DNA of 64,000 bases, from NCBI RefSeq assembly GCF_049275935.1, contig NZ_CP184830.1, positions 6,324,001 to 6,388,000 on the forward strand. Reading direction: 5' to 3'. A model generated the notes under the pieces. It did not search any database. It saw nothing but the letters and a program-made list of their open reading frames with translations, and had not been told where the DNA came from. Source of the DNA: Endozoicomonas_A sp049275935. Lineage in GTDB: Bacteria; Pseudomonadota; Gammaproteobacteria; Pseudomonadales; Endozoicomonadaceae. Made by a program: the position numbers and the translations under genes. How positions within the stretch are numbered: the first letter of the stretch is position 1; the number at the start of each line of letters is the position of its first letter. Below, in pieces: positions 35,043 to 44,545 of this stretch.

Positions 35043-35693
35043 ATGAACATTGCCATCTATATATACGACAATGCAGAAGTACTGGATTTTTCCGGTCCTT
35101 ATGAAGTGTTTTCAACAGCCAGCCGGGTCTGTGCAGACGGCGAGCCTTTTAATGTCTTTCTGATAGGAGAGACTGGTGAAACCGTTACTGCCCGAGCCGG
35201 ATACAGCGTGAACCCTGACTATGGATTCTACAACCACCCCCCTGTTGACTTACTGATGGTGGTTGGCGGCGTTCATGATGCTGAATTGAAAAAGCCTCAG
35301 GTACTGGACTGGCTTCGAACTTTTTCAGCCAGTGCACACATGACAACATCCGTTTGCACTGGCGCTTTTATCCTGGCCGAAGCGGGCATTCTAACCGATC
35401 AGAAAGTCACTACTCACTGGGAAGATATTCCTGACCTGAGGCAACATTATCCAAAACTGGATGTGGTCTCAGACCAGCGCTGGGTAAAAGACGGCTCTAT
35501 CATGACATCAGCCGGTATTACCGCCGGAATCGATATGAGTCTTTCTCTGGTGAGTTTACTGCACAGTCAGGAACTTGCTGAGAAAACTGCAAGACAGATG
35601 GACTTTGTATGGATGCAGGAGCCAGAGCAACGCAGGAGCAGTTGCCGCGAGCACCTGAGCAATGAGTCAGAAAATATGATTTCCTATGGTTGA
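35043..35693 (+). CDS. DJ-1/PfpI (GATase1-like) family protein with repeat-derived C-terminus
   Basis: MNIAIYIYDNAEVLDFSGPYEVF is the family opening; the nucleophile elbow SVCTGAFIL carries the reactive cysteine, and LTDQKVTTHWEDIPDL and SAGITAGIDMSLSL complete the fold, as in isonitrile hydratase-like and AraC-sensor-like proteins. The native fold seems to end near ARQMDFVW. The last 26-27 residues are translated from a partial family B element (from 35609), and the same WMQE.EQRRSSCR peptide is encoded inside element 13859-14072. The tail is therefore acquired and probably not functional. Enzymatic role unknown. Confidence 0.83.
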   Translation: MNIAIYIYDNAEVLDFSGPYEVFSTASRVCADGEPFNVFLIGETGETVTARAGYSVNPDYGFYNHPPVDLLMVVGGVHDAELKKPQVLDWLRTFSASAHMTTSVCTGAFILAEAGILTDQKVTTHWEDIPDLRQHYPKLDVVSDQRWVKDGSIMTSAGITAGIDMSLSLVSLLHSQELAEKTARQMDFVWMQEPEQRRSSCREHLSNESENMISYG

Positions 35694-35703
35694 GTACTTA
35701 CGG
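35609..35703. mobile_element. Partial MITE-like element, family B copy 2
   Basis: The 95 bases are nearly identical to the reverse complement of 27497 to about 27589, ending with the same outer AAGTACT terminus. The inner edge stops in the middle of the shared 50-bp module, at the axis of its CTGCAT/ATGCAG hairpin. It supplies the 3' end of the DJ-1/PfpI coding sequence. Confidence 0.75.
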
Positions 35704-35939
35704 GCTTCGATGCAAAACCATCTGGTCGTTTGATCGCAAAGTTTCATGCCTCGGTCAGTTCAGCTTGCTCAGGGACTTTGATCATTGATCCGGAACTTAT
35801 TGAAGCAGTGATTGACTGAGACTAAAACCTTACTCAAATGAAGTCACTGTTTCATTTGCTTACACAGCCAATGGCTCTTAAACTTCACAATCATCCGATC
35901 CTTTTGACTTAAGTCCGACTGCATCTGGGTGGCCTCGTC
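35704..35939. other. Intergenic region with a possible protein remnant
   Basis: Plus-strand reading 35705-35819 gives a protein-like tail (DAKPSGRLIAKFHASVSS, then ACSGTLIIDPELIEAVID and stop) with no start codon and no family that I recognise. It may be the displaced end of a gene cut by the element insertion. Nothing else is seen. Confidence 0.25.
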
Positions 35940-36106
35940 CTAGGAGCCTGACCGAGAATAGCGCCCGTAGCGAGGACGGCAGAAAATTGAGGATGAAAAT
36001 TCGGTTTTGTGAGGAGAATAGCGAGCTATTTGACGAACAAAAGCGGATTTTCAGACCAATTTGCTGCCACCGCAGTAGGGCAGTCTATTCTCGGTCAGGC
36101 TCCTAG
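35940..36106. mobile_element. MITE-like element, family A copy 2
   Basis: 167 bp with perfect 22-bp inverted repeats (35940-35961 and 36085-36106) starting CTAGGAGCCTGACC. The interior matches 13859-14072 in opposite orientation but lacks the 50-bp module, which explains the 47-bp difference in size. It lies about 90 bases ahead of the katG start. Confidence 0.8.
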
Positions 36107-36196
36107 TCAGGCGACCTCTCTGACACTTTCTGAGCGGCTACCTTGACCTTAAGAAGTTTGTTCTGCGTTTCTACAGGAACGAATCGGAGGCTTTGT

Positions 36197-38377
36197 ATGT
36201 CTGTTAATCAATGTCCGATTATGCATCATGCCGCTGGCAGTGGTACTTCCAACCAGGATTGGTGGCCCAATCGATTAAATCTGGAAATTCTGCGTCAACA
36301 CGGTGGTGCTTCAAACCCGATGGGTGCGCATTTCGATTATGCGGCTGAGTTCAACAGCCTGGATTTCGGGGCGGTCAAGACCGACCTCACATCACTGATG
36401 ACCGACTCCCAGTCCTGGTGGCCCGCCGACTTTGGTCATTATGGTCCTCTCTTTGTCCGGATGGCCTGGCACAGTGCCGGAACCTATCGCAATCTTGATG
36501 GCCGTGGTGGTGCAGGAACGGGTAGCCAGCGTTTTGCCCCCCTTAACAGTTGGCCAGATAATGCCAATCTCGACAAGGCCCGTCGTTTGCTCTGGCCTGT
36601 TAAACAGAAATACGGCCGAAAACTGTCCTGGGCTGACCTGCTGATTCTGACAGGTAATGTGGCTCTGGAAACAATGGGCTTTAAAACCTTTGGCTTTGCC
36701 GGCGGGCGAGTAGATATCTGGGAATCAGAAAAAGATATTTACTGGGGCAACGAGAAAACCTGGCTGGGAGACGAGCGCCACATCGGTGAACGTAATCTGG
36801 AAAAGCCACTGGCCGCCGTCGAGATGGGCCTGATCTATGTTAACCCCGAAGGTCCTAATGGCAATCCTGACCCAAAAGCTGCTGCTATGGAAATCCGGAG
36901 TACTTTTGCACGCATGGCGATGGACGATGAGGAGACCGTTGCCCTGATTGCAGGTGGCCATACTTTTGGCAAGTGTCACGGGGCGGGTGACCCATCTCTG
37001 GTCGGTCCTGAACCCGAAGCAGCAGACATAACCGAGCAGGGACTGGGATGGAGCAGCAGCCATGGATCTGGAAAAGCCGGCGATACCATTACGGGTGGTC
37101 CGGAAGTGACCTGGACCAGCCAGCCAACCCAGTGGAGCAACCTGTATTTTGAAAATCTGTTCCAACACGAATGGGAACTAACCAAAAGTCCGGCCGGAGC
37201 CTATCAATGGGTGGCCAAAGACAGTGAAGACACTATTCCTGATGCCCATGATCCAACAAAACGTCATCAGCCCACCATGCTGACTACCGATCTGTCACTT
37301 CGTTTTGACGCAGCTTATGAAAAGATATCCAGAAACTTTTATGAACATCCGGATCAGTTTGCCGATGCCTTTGCCCGAGCCTGGTTTAAGCTGACTCATC
37401 GGGACATGGGACCCATTTCACGCTACCTGGGTCCGGAAGTGCCCAGCGAAGTAATGATCTGGCAAGACCCCATTCCTTCTGTTGATCATGAACTGATCAA
37501 TAGGGAGGATCAGGCTGCGCTCAAGCAACAGATTCTGGGTTCTACTCTCTCAATCAGTGAACTGGTATCAACCGCCTGGGCTTCTGCCTCAACCTTCAGA
37601 GGCTCGGATATGCGTGGTGGCGCCAATGGCGCCAGAATCCGGCTGGAGCCCCAGAAAAGTTGGGAGGTCAACAGGCCAGAACAACTTACTCGCGTTCTGC
37701 AGCAGCTTGAAGATATCCAGCAAGCGTTCAATGGTTCTCAATCAGGTAACAAAAAGATTTCCCTGGCCGACCTGATTGTCCTGGGTGGTTGTGCCGCTGT
37801 TGAACAGTCTGCTAAAAATGCAGGCTACACTATTGACCTGAAATTCAACCCTGGTCGTATGGATGCTTTACAGCAGCAAACGGATGTTCAGAGCTTCCGG
37901 CTACTGGAGCCTCTAGCGGACGGCTTCAGAAACTATCAAAAAAATACTATGGATGTTCCTGCGGAAGCACTTTTAATCGACAAGGCTCAGCTGTTGACCC
38001 TGACTATCCCTGAAATGACGGTACTTGTTGGTGGCATGCGTGTTCTGAATACCAACAGTGACCAGAGTCAGCATGGGGTTTTCACCTCTAAATCAGATGC
38101 CCTGAGCAATGATTTCTTTATCAATCTGCTGAATATGGACACTGAGTGGAAAGCTACATCGGTGGATGAAAATATTTTTGAAGGACACGATCGTAAAACC
38201 GGGGCCAGTCAGTGGAGCGCAACCCGGGTAGATCTGATTTTTGGTTCAAACTCCGAACTCCGTGCAGTAGCCGAAGTCTATGGTTCGGACGACGCCGGTG
38301 AGAAGTTTGTTCACGACTTCGCTGCCGCCTGGCTGAAAGTGATGGATCTTGACCGGTTCGACCTCAGGGATTCCTGA
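36197..38377 (+). CDS. katG: Catalase-peroxidase KatG
   Basis: Bifunctional haem enzyme destroying hydrogen peroxide. Distal site RMAWHSAGTYR holds the catalytic Arg, Trp and His; GGHTFGKCHG carries the proximal haem-ligand His in the first peroxidase-like half; the second, haem-free half follows (about 430-726). ATG 36197 (MSVNQCPIMHHAAG) has CGGAGG upstream, so the in-frame ATG 36143 is rejected. 726 aa, full length. A family A element sits in the promoter region. A strong terminator follows; OxyR control is likely from the family but no site was identified. Confidence 0.94.
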   Translation: MSVNQCPIMHHAAGSGTSNQDWWPNRLNLEILRQHGGASNPMGAHFDYAAEFNSLDFGAVKTDLTSLMTDSQSWWPADFGHYGPLFVRMAWHSAGTYRNLDGRGGAGTGSQRFAPLNSWPDNANLDKARRLLWPVKQKYGRKLSWADLLILTGNVALETMGFKTFGFAGGRVDIWESEKDIYWGNEKTWLGDERHIGERNLEKPLAAVEMGLIYVNPEGPNGNPDPKAAAMEIRSTFARMAMDDEETVALIAGGHTFGKCHGAGDPSLVGPEPEAADITEQGLGWSSSHGSGKAGDTITGGPEVTWTSQPTQWSNLYFENLFQHEWELTKSPAGAYQWVAKDSEDTIPDAHDPTKRHQPTMLTTDLSLRFDAAYEKISRNFYEHPDQFADAFARAWFKLTHRDMGPISRYLGPEVPSEVMIWQDPIPSVDHELINREDQAALKQQILGSTLSISELVSTAWASASTFRGSDMRGGANGARIRLEPQKSWEVNRPEQLTRVLQQLEDIQQAFNGSQSGNKKISLADLIVLGGCAAVEQSAKNAGYTIDLKFNPGRMDALQQQTDVQSFRLLEPLADGFRNYQKNTMDVPAEALLIDKAQLLTLTIPEMTVLVGGMRVLNTNSDQSQHGVFTSKSDALSNDFFINLLNMDTEWKATSVDENIFEGHDRKTGASQWSATRVDLIFGSNSELRAVAEVYGSDDAGEKFVHDFAAAWLKVMDLDRFDLRDS

Positions 38378-38394
38378 TTGCTTCAACCAATACA

Positions 38395-38426
38395 AAAACC
38401 GCCAGAATCAGCTGGCGGTTTTTTTT
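38395..38426. terminator. Bidirectional rho-independent terminator between katG and sstT
   Basis: 11-bp perfect stem (AAAACCGCCAG 38395-38405, CTGGCGGTTTT 38412-38422) with an AATCAG loop. T8 on one side and A5 on the other suit termination of both convergent genes. Confidence 0.9.
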
Positions 38427-38449
38427 AAGTACTGAAAAATACTTCAGTC

Positions 38450-39700
38450 TCAGGCATTAGCTTGCCGGATGACATCGACAGCCTGACCATTCTCTTCAGC
38501 AGAGATACAGGCTGCAGCAGTAAACAAAACGTCGGTTGAACTGTTCAATGCCGTTTCAGCAGAATCCTGAATAACACCGATGATAAAACCAACGGCAACA
38601 ACCTGCATAGCCACATCAGCAGAGATGCCGAACAGGCTGCAAGCCAGAGGAATCAGCAGCAAAGAGCCACCTGCCACACCTGAGGCGCCGCAGGCAGACA
38701 CAGCAGCAATCAGACTCAGAATCAGAGCCGTTGGCATGTCCACCTGGATACCCAGAGTATTGACAGCAGCAAGAGTCATTACAGTGATGGTGATGGCAGC
38801 GCCCGCCATGTTGATGGTCGCTCCCAGAGGAATGGATACAGAGTATGTATCCTCATGCAGGTTCAACTTTTTGCAAAGCTCCATGTTCACTGGAATGTTA
38901 GCGGCGGAGCTACGGGTGAAAAATGCGGTTACACCACTTTCACGCAGGCATTGGAAAATCAGTGGGTATGGGTTGCGCCTGAGTTTGGCGAACACGATCA
39001 GCGGGTTCACGACCAGCGCAATAATCAGCATACAACCGATCAGAGCCATCAACAGCTGCCCGTACTCAGCCAGAGCAGAGAAACCAGTCTGGGCTATGGT
39101 GTTGGCGACCAGACCGAAGATACCAAAAGGTGCCAGCTGGATAACAAACCGAACGACGTTGGATACCGCATCGGAAAGGTCATGAATAAAACGCTTGGTG
39201 CTATCAGAAGCACGATGCAGAGCAAGCCCCAGTGCGATAGCCCATGTCAGAATACCGATAAAATTACCGGTCATCAGAGCTTCAACGGGATTCTGGACAA
39301 TGTTGAACAACAGGGTGTTCAGAACTTCACCAATGCCCTGGGGCGGGTTGGCACTGGCTTCATTAGTGACCAGAGTGAGAGTAACCGGAAAAGCAAAGCT
39401 CATGGCAACGGCCGTCAGAGAGGCCGCCAGGGTGCCGATCAGGTAGAGGCTGATGATGGGCCTCATGTTGGTGTGCTGACCTTTCTTCTGGTTGGCAATA
39501 GAAGCCACCACTAGTACAAAGACCAGAACAGGTGCTATTGCTTTGAGGGAACCAACGAACAGAGAACCCAGCAAAGAGAAAGAGATAGCGGTATCAGGAG
39601 CGACGACCCCAAGGCCTGCCCCCATTACAATACCTGCGATTATCCTCAGAACCAGGCTCGTGCTGGCCATGCGTTCGAATAGAGATTGAGTTTCACCCAT
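38450..39700 (-). CDS. sstT: Serine/threonine:sodium symporter SstT
   Basis: DAACS-family inner-membrane transporter with about eight to nine helices and two re-entrant loops. The family block FFTRSSAANIPVNMELCKKL contains the serine-rich hairpin motif, and PLGATINMAGAAITITVMTLAAVNTLG is the Na+/substrate motif; SACGASGVAGGSLLLIPLA is the second hairpin. It imports serine and threonine using the sodium gradient. ATG 39700 (MGETQSLFERM) with TGGGG upstream is preferred over GTG 39712. 416 aa, as in E. coli (414 aa). Confidence 0.93.
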   Translation of the reverse strand: MGETQSLFERMASTSLVLRIIAGIVMGAGLGVVAPDTAISFSLLGSLFVGSLKAIAPVLVFVLVVASIANQKKGQHTNMRPIISLYLIGTLAASLTAVAMSFAFPVTLTLVTNEASANPPQGIGEVLNTLLFNIVQNPVEALMTGNFIGILTWAIALGLALHRASDSTKRFIHDLSDAVSNVVRFVIQLAPFGIFGLVANTIAQTGFSALAEYGQLLMALIGCMLIIALVVNPLIVFAKLRRNPYPLIFQCLRESGVTAFFTRSSAANIPVNMELCKKLNLHEDTYSVSIPLGATINMAGAAITITVMTLAAVNTLGIQVDMPTALILSLIAAVSACGASGVAGGSLLLIPLACSLFGISADVAMQVVAVGFIIGVIQDSAETALNSSTDVLFTAAACISAEENGQAVDVIRQANA

Positions 39701-39712
39701 ACCATACCCCAC

Positions 39713-40537
39713 TTTATTTATAATGAAATTGACGCCCTTTCAGACAATCAGTTGACGATCGGGGAAAGGCTGAGCTCCCGGCTTTTGGCTGTTTGCTCAT
39801 CAATCTTTCCGTACCATTCCCCTCGTCTGAAAGGCCCCTGGATATAACGGAAATCACCTATCGGGCGATCATTTTATAAGCAGTTCACACAAATCAAGTG
39901 CCCAAAACTAATGGATCAGGCCCTCTGCATTATTGATATAAGTTATATATTTAGACCGTTATTCTACAGAGTAAGTTCACTATTACTTTTCCGCCAGCTG
40001 GCTCAGTGGTCATTTCAGTGGAGGCATTGAGTCACTTTGCCCCTGACCCTGTTGATCTTTATGCGTGGGATAAAAATCAGCTTTACCCATCGTTTATTGG
40101 CCTTTAAAGCTTTTTTCCTGTTCATTTATTGAACTCAGCAGTGAGGATAGAGAGTCCGAGATGACACGTCATTGTGGATTGAACGGTAATGGGAAGGGTT
40201 TCCCTCGAGACATTAATCAGTAAATCACATGAACAATAGGTATATTCGCTCTCTGACACTGTCTTCTGCCGAAAAAGCAATCACAGCCAAAGGAAGTTAG
40301 CTCGTTGTTTGAATCACGAAAGTATCCGTTTCAAGTCTCTTTTTGAGCGGTATAATCTGAAACAGGCATTAAAAGTGCCGAACGACAGTGATGCAAACAT
40401 TACCACAATGGCAAACACGCCGGAACTTCATGCGCCTTTCGTCGCTGGACTGCCAGTCGCCCCCCAGACCAGGTTGAAAGTTTAATCCATCAAGTTTGCA
40501 CGTTTACCAGCACACCTCTTCAACGAACCGGAAATTT
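39713..40537. other. Long intergenic region between sstT and the AraC regulator
   Basis: About 800 bases of mixed composition. A protein-like stretch without a start codon is open at about 39954-40107 (contains SVEALSHFAPDPVDLYAWD) but matches nothing that I know. Promoters for both divergent genes must lie here. No RNA gene or repeat was seen. Confidence 0.3.
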
Positions 40538-41596
40538 ATGTACCGTAAAATGTCTTTTAACGATTCATCATCGGAAGTGATTAATAAATACCGCGGAACG
40601 GTCAGTGGACGCTGGTTTGACCTGATTAATCTGCAATTACAGAAACATGGGGTGGATCCATTACCTCCCGAGCATTTCAATATTCCTCTTGAAAGCTGGT
40701 CATACTGCGACAGGCCAGTCCCGGTTGATGGCGCTCGCAGGCTGCTCTACTGGGCCGTGGAGCAAACTGATAACCCGCTGTTACCGGTCGATCTGGGGCT
40801 TTCACTCCAACCGCTTGATATCAAGTCGCTGGGTATCGTCTTATGGAGTGCTGCATCACTCAGGCAACGAATTGAAAAACTGGAGATGTATCAATCATTG
40901 GTCACGACAACTACCCGAATCATCTTCAATGAAAAAGCCGGGACAGCCACATTATTATTAATTGACAGTGACGCTCTCGATAAACAGGTCAACCTGACCA
41001 CACATGGCATGATGGCCCTGGTTTCAGCTGTTACCAGGGTAATACGCTGGGACAATGAAGCCAAAATCACGATACACCTGCCATTTGAACAACCGACATA
41101 CCACAAAAGACTTGAGGGGAAATTGGAAAGTACTCTGAAATTCTCCATGTCTCAGTTTCGCATAGAATTCAGTGTTGATGCACTGGATCAGCCTCTGCGC
41201 ACCTCTGACCCAGAGCTGCTTCAGGCAAATGAATCACTGGTTCAGAAAAAGCTGTTAATGATCGAAAAAAGCAACCTTGTTTTAAAAGTCAGTCGCTCAC
41301 TCCTGGAGTTGAGCCCGCTTATACCGCCAACGACTGGTGAAATGGCAAGCCTGATGAATATGAGCAGTCGTACATTCCAGAGAAAACTGACAGAGCTGGG
41401 GCTGAGTTACCGGGAACTGGTTAACAAAATACGCCATGAAAAAGCGATTGCCCTGATTGAGTCCGGCGATACGCCCCTTTCCACTGTCGCCTATGAGTTA
41501 GGGTTTGGCGATTTGAGCAGTTTTTCCAGAGCGTTTAAAAGCTGGACAGGTTTGTCGCCAAGGCAGTACCACAATGTCCAATCCTTCAACGTTTAA
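40538..41596 (+). CDS. AraC family transcriptional regulator (OruR/ArgR-like type)
   Basis: The N-terminal two-thirds resembles the AraC-type arabinose-binding-domain family (RLLYWAVEQTDNPLLPVDLGLSLQPLDIKSLGIV). The C-terminal AraC DNA-binding domain has two helix-turn-helix units: PTTGEMASLMNMSSRTFQRKL and STVAYELGFGDLSSFSRAFKSW, ending GLSPRQYH. Start chosen at ATG 40538 after GGAA; TTG 40496 and ATG 40550 are alternatives. It stands about 200 bases before a CoA-transferase gene on the same strand, the most likely target. Confidence 0.85.
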   Translation: MYRKMSFNDSSSEVINKYRGTVSGRWFDLINLQLQKHGVDPLPPEHFNIPLESWSYCDRPVPVDGARRLLYWAVEQTDNPLLPVDLGLSLQPLDIKSLGIVLWSAASLRQRIEKLEMYQSLVTTTTRIIFNEKAGTATLLLIDSDALDKQVNLTTHGMMALVSAVTRVIRWDNEAKITIHLPFEQPTYHKRLEGKLESTLKFSMSQFRIEFSVDALDQPLRTSDPELLQANESLVQKKLLMIEKSNLVLKVSRSLLELSPLIPPTTGEMASLMNMSSRTFQRKLTELGLSYRELVNKIRHEKAIALIESGDTPLSTVAYELGFGDLSSFSRAFKSWTGLSPRQYHNVQSFNV

Positions 41597-41791
41597 AAAT
41601 AAAACGGTACGAAATATGGCTCAAATCAAACCCTTTATTGACAGTCGGTAACAAACAAGTACATGGCGCACTCTGCCAAGTTTTTGATGGAACATTGATG
41701 TAAAGTGAAGACCTCAACGTTACCAGACAAGACCCTGAGTTACAGATATTTTCGGGGCGGGTCACTCTGTGCAAATAAAAAAGGAGTCACT

Positions 41792-43123
41792 ATGACTGCT
41801 CAATTTGATATCAAAAACTGGCAATCAACCTACGATCGTAAATGGTCACCCCTGGAAAGTGCGGCAAATGAAATCCAGTCCGGGGACAGGGTTTGGATTG
41901 GTGGTGCCAATGGTGTTGCTATCCCGGTTCTTAAACAGCTTTGTCATCGTAAAGATGAATTGAAAGACGTTGAATTGTTCGGCGCACTATTAATGTTTCC
42001 TTTTGATTTTCTCAAGGCAGAATTTAAAGGCCACATCAATTACAACTGTTTATTTACCGGGCCACTGGAGAGAAAATTTCTGGGACCTCATGGCAATATA
42101 AAGATTAATTCTGTGCATTTTTCCCAGACGCAGAGCTTTATGAAAAACATCATGAAGCCGAATGTTCTGTTGATGGAAGTTTCCCGACCTGATGAAAATG
42201 GCTTTATGAGTCTGGGTCATATCGGTGCCCTGTTAGGCGACAGCGTGGTCGAAAATGCCGAAAAGGTGATCGTGGTTGTTAACGACCAGGTACCCTATCT
42301 TAAAGGTGAAAGTAACTTTGTTCATGTAGACCAGATTGACAAACTGGTTGAATGCAATCACGAACTGCCCTTCGCGCCACAGGCCCAGCCAAGCGAACTG
42401 GAACAGAGTATTGCGAGCCACATTCTGCCTTACATTAATGATGGAGACACCATTCAGATCGGTTTTGGCGGACTCTCAGATGCGGTTGCCTATGGTTTGG
42501 AAAACAAAAAGAATCTGGGCGTGCATTCGGAAATGATGACAGACTCCCTGCTGCACCTGATTAAAATTGGCGCTATTGATAACAGCAATAAAACCATTGA
42601 CAAAAACAAACTGGTTTACGGACTGGCTGTAGGAAGTCGGGACCTTCTGGATTTTCTGGATAACAACGACGACACCCATGTCATGCCCCTGTCAACGCTG
42701 AACAGGCCGGAAGAAATAGCTAAACAGGATAATTTCATTTCCATCAACGGAGCTTTGATGTGCGACCTGACCGGCCAGATTGCGGCTGAAGGTGTTGGTC
42801 TGAACCAGATTTCATGCACAGGTGGTCAGCTTGATTTTGTTCGCGGCGCTGGCATGTCCAAAGGTGGTAAGTCCTTTATCGCCCTGTCGTCTGTCTTCAA
42901 AGGCAAAAACGGCCTGGAATCCCGCATTCAACTGACCCTGCCCGCCGGAACACCGGTGACCACACCACGCAGTGACGCTATGTTCATTGTCACAGAGTAC
43001 GGTGTTGCCGACGTGCACAACAAACCCCTCAAAGACCGTACTGCAGCCCTGATTGCCATCTCTCATCCGGATTTCCGCGAGCCCCTCACTGCCCAGGCAC
43101 GTGAAGCAGGTCTGATCGACTAA
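41792..43123 (+). CDS. Acetyl-CoA hydrolase/transferase family protein
   Basis: Class I CoA-transferase of the acetyl-CoA hydrolase/4-hydroxybutyrate CoA-transferase type, moving CoA between carboxylic acids in the cytoplasm. Both halves are present: IGGANGVAIPVLK near the N-terminus and the catalytic region NLGVHSEMMTDSLL, with the glutamate that forms the CoA thioester, then SCTGGQLDFVRGAGMSKGG. AAGGAG before ATG 41792 fixes the start; the frame is open from 41705. 443 aa, normal. The AraC-type gene upstream probably regulates it. Confidence 0.88.
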   Translation: MTAQFDIKNWQSTYDRKWSPLESAANEIQSGDRVWIGGANGVAIPVLKQLCHRKDELKDVELFGALLMFPFDFLKAEFKGHINYNCLFTGPLERKFLGPHGNIKINSVHFSQTQSFMKNIMKPNVLLMEVSRPDENGFMSLGHIGALLGDSVVENAEKVIVVVNDQVPYLKGESNFVHVDQIDKLVECNHELPFAPQAQPSELEQSIASHILPYINDGDTIQIGFGGLSDAVAYGLENKKNLGVHSEMMTDSLLHLIKIGAIDNSNKTIDKNKLVYGLAVGSRDLLDFLDNNDDTHVMPLSTLNRPEEIAKQDNFISINGALMCDLTGQIAAEGVGLNQISCTGGQLDFVRGAGMSKGGKSFIALSSVFKGKNGLESRIQLTLPAGTPVTTPRSDAMFIVTEYGVADVHNKPLKDRTAALIAISHPDFREPLTAQAREAGLID

Positions 43124-43205
43124 AACGGACATTTTCTCTTCTGCGAACCTTGATTAATTCTGCAAAGGTCGATCGATGCTTAGGCTTTTAAATTGGAGAA
43201 TGCTA

Positions 43206-43262
43206 TCGTCTCTGAAGAGACGACCATTGTAGAATAGCTCCAGAGGCTTGCTTTGCAAGCCT
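43206..43262. repeat. Two adjacent hairpins after the CoA-transferase gene
   Basis: TCGTCTCT/AGAGACGA (43206-43213, 43216-43223) and AGGCTTGC/GCAAGCCT (43244-43251, 43255-43262) are perfect 8-bp stems. Neither has a T-run. They may form the 3' end of the transferase transcript. Confidence 0.55.
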
Positions 43263-43343
43263 GGCTCAGATCCCCGCCTTCACGTCCTCGGTGATGATTA
43301 CGGGGTTTTTAGCGGGGATTCAATAAACGGAGGAGGGCAGGCG

Positions 43344-43637
43344 ATGCAGTCTCACAATCTTCTGGCAGGGCTAGTCATCGGCTTGTTTCTGACGGGGTGT
43401 TCTTATCATGGTCGACCAGAAGAAAAGTCGATGTGTACCGAAAGCTGGTATGAGTATGCAGAGTCGAGAGTACCCACAGGCGATGGCATGGGACACGGCC
43501 CTGATCCCGGCTCCACGGAATGGCGCTCAGTTGTGGAATTCAGACTCAACTTACGAGATCAGAACCTGTTGCCTGATCGATCAAGCGATCAATGGTGTCG
43601 GGCTATCGATCAATTTTTAAAAGCCCATGACGGATAG
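43344..43637 (+). CDS. Small conserved lipoprotein
   Basis: From ATG 43344 (GGAGGAGGG 7-8 bases upstream) the protein begins MQSHNLLAGLVIGLFLTGCS, a lipoprotein signal with lipobox LTGC. The mature domain of about 80 residues has three cysteines and a conserved-looking centre RVPTGDGMGHGPDPGSTEWRSVVEFRL. I remember similar small uncharacterised lipoproteins in pseudomonads but no function. The reading frame is open from 43248, upstream of the signal. Its 3' end overlaps the convergent DUF6482-like gene by 35 bases. Confidence 0.7.
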   Translation: MQSHNLLAGLVIGLFLTGCSYHGRPEEKSMCTESWYEYAESRVPTGDGMGHGPDPGSTEWRSVVEFRLNLRDQNLLPDRSSDQWCRAIDQFLKAHDG

Positions 43638-43899
43638 TTTTACCTTCACCGGAATCGCCTGAGCTGATCATTTCGTCATAGGCTGAAAACATCACCATAT
43701 CCAGTTGATCCGACAGATCCTTGCCTAAAGTGTATTTGGCCTCGAAAATGCTGTGAAAGACTTTGGGCTTATTTTCTGCACGCTCGGTAAGCCATTCCCT
43801 GTCGTTAATCCGGCACAAATAGATGTCACCTTCAGCCGAAATCAGCTCCAGATGTGTCTGCTTTTGGCGAACAACGGCAGTCAGTGTTTTCAGATTCAT
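43603..43899 (-). CDS. DUF6482-like small protein
   Basis: 98 residues with N-terminal MNLKTLTAVVRQKQTHLELISAEGDIYLC (strand-rich) and a C-terminal block VFHSIFEAKYTLGK...DMVMFSAYDEMI that resembles the DUF6482 family of gammaproteobacteria. Function unknown. It follows the membrane-protein gene at 43909 by nine bases on the same strand, so the two are probably co-transcribed. Its end overlaps the convergent lipoprotein gene. Confidence 0.6.
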   Translation of the reverse strand: MNLKTLTAVVRQKQTHLELISAEGDIYLCRINDREWLTERAENKPKVFHSIFEAKYTLGKDLSDQLDMVMFSAYDEMISSGDSGEGKTIRHGLLKIDR

Positions 43900-43908
43900 A
43901 ACCTTGCC

Positions 43909-44451
43909 TCACGAATGTTTTCTGAGTAACCAGGATCCCATGAAGGGGTTGTCCAGCCTTTGGCTACTGCCAGCCGGTTCCGCCTCAGGAATGTGAATTG
44001 CGATGACGCGCATCAGTTTAGAAACAGAATTGGATTCAACATCCAGCATGACTACAGAGCCACCCTGTTCAAGGTGATCATGGAAAGGCTGGAGCCTGAA
44101 GTTGTCACTGGAAGCGCCGATCAACCCCCCCAGCCAAGTCGAGTAACCCAGTACCACCATGCATGCGAAAAAAGTGACCACCGGGGCAACCGGATGCGCC
44201 GCCATTAATTCATGGACCGCAAGGCCGGTCAGTACTGTCAGCAGGATACCAATGAGAAAACCTCTCTCACCTGAACGAACCGTGTCGTATTCTTCGATAA
44301 AGGACAGATCATTCAAATGCTTTTTCTGCGTCGCCAGATGATCTTTGTGAGCGATGTGGATTCGATTGTGAGAGACCCCTTCAGCTTCGGCAAGGTCGTT
44401 CAGCTTTTGGGCGAAGGCGAGGTCAGGCAGACGATAGAGTACTCTTAACAT
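43909..44451 (-). CDS. Hypothetical protein with two membrane helices
   Basis: From ATG 44451 (AAGAAGGTG about 7 bases before) the protein is 180 aa. The N-terminal 65 residues are soluble (LYRLPDLAFAQKLNDLAEAEGVSHNRIHIAHKD, ferredoxin-like in pattern), followed by two adjacent helices (about 67-85 and 90-112, glycine-rich) and a soluble C-terminus ending in a basic tail. The layout recalls DUF1269/general-stress-protein membrane families, not proven. The frame continues upstream to 44535 without a start site. First gene of a likely two-gene unit with the DUF6482-like gene. Confidence 0.65.
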   Translation of the reverse strand: MLRVLYRLPDLAFAQKLNDLAEAEGVSHNRIHIAHKDHLATQKKHLNDLSFIEEYDTVRSGERGFLIGILLTVLTGLAVHELMAAHPVAPVVTFFACMVVLGYSTWLGGLIGASSDNFRLQPFHDHLEQGGSVVMLDVESNSVSKLMRVIAIHIPEAEPAGSSQRLDNPFMGSWLLRKHS

Positions 44452-44545
44452 ACAAAACACCTTCTTGCGGTGATTAAGTAAGGTCTCAAAACTCAATATT
44501 AGAGCTATTACGGATGATTGGCGAATTTGGATCACTTAGAAAGCA

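Noticed and set aside
38855..39514. 219-codon plus-strand frame
   Set aside because: Antisense of sstT, whose transporter motifs are unmistakable.
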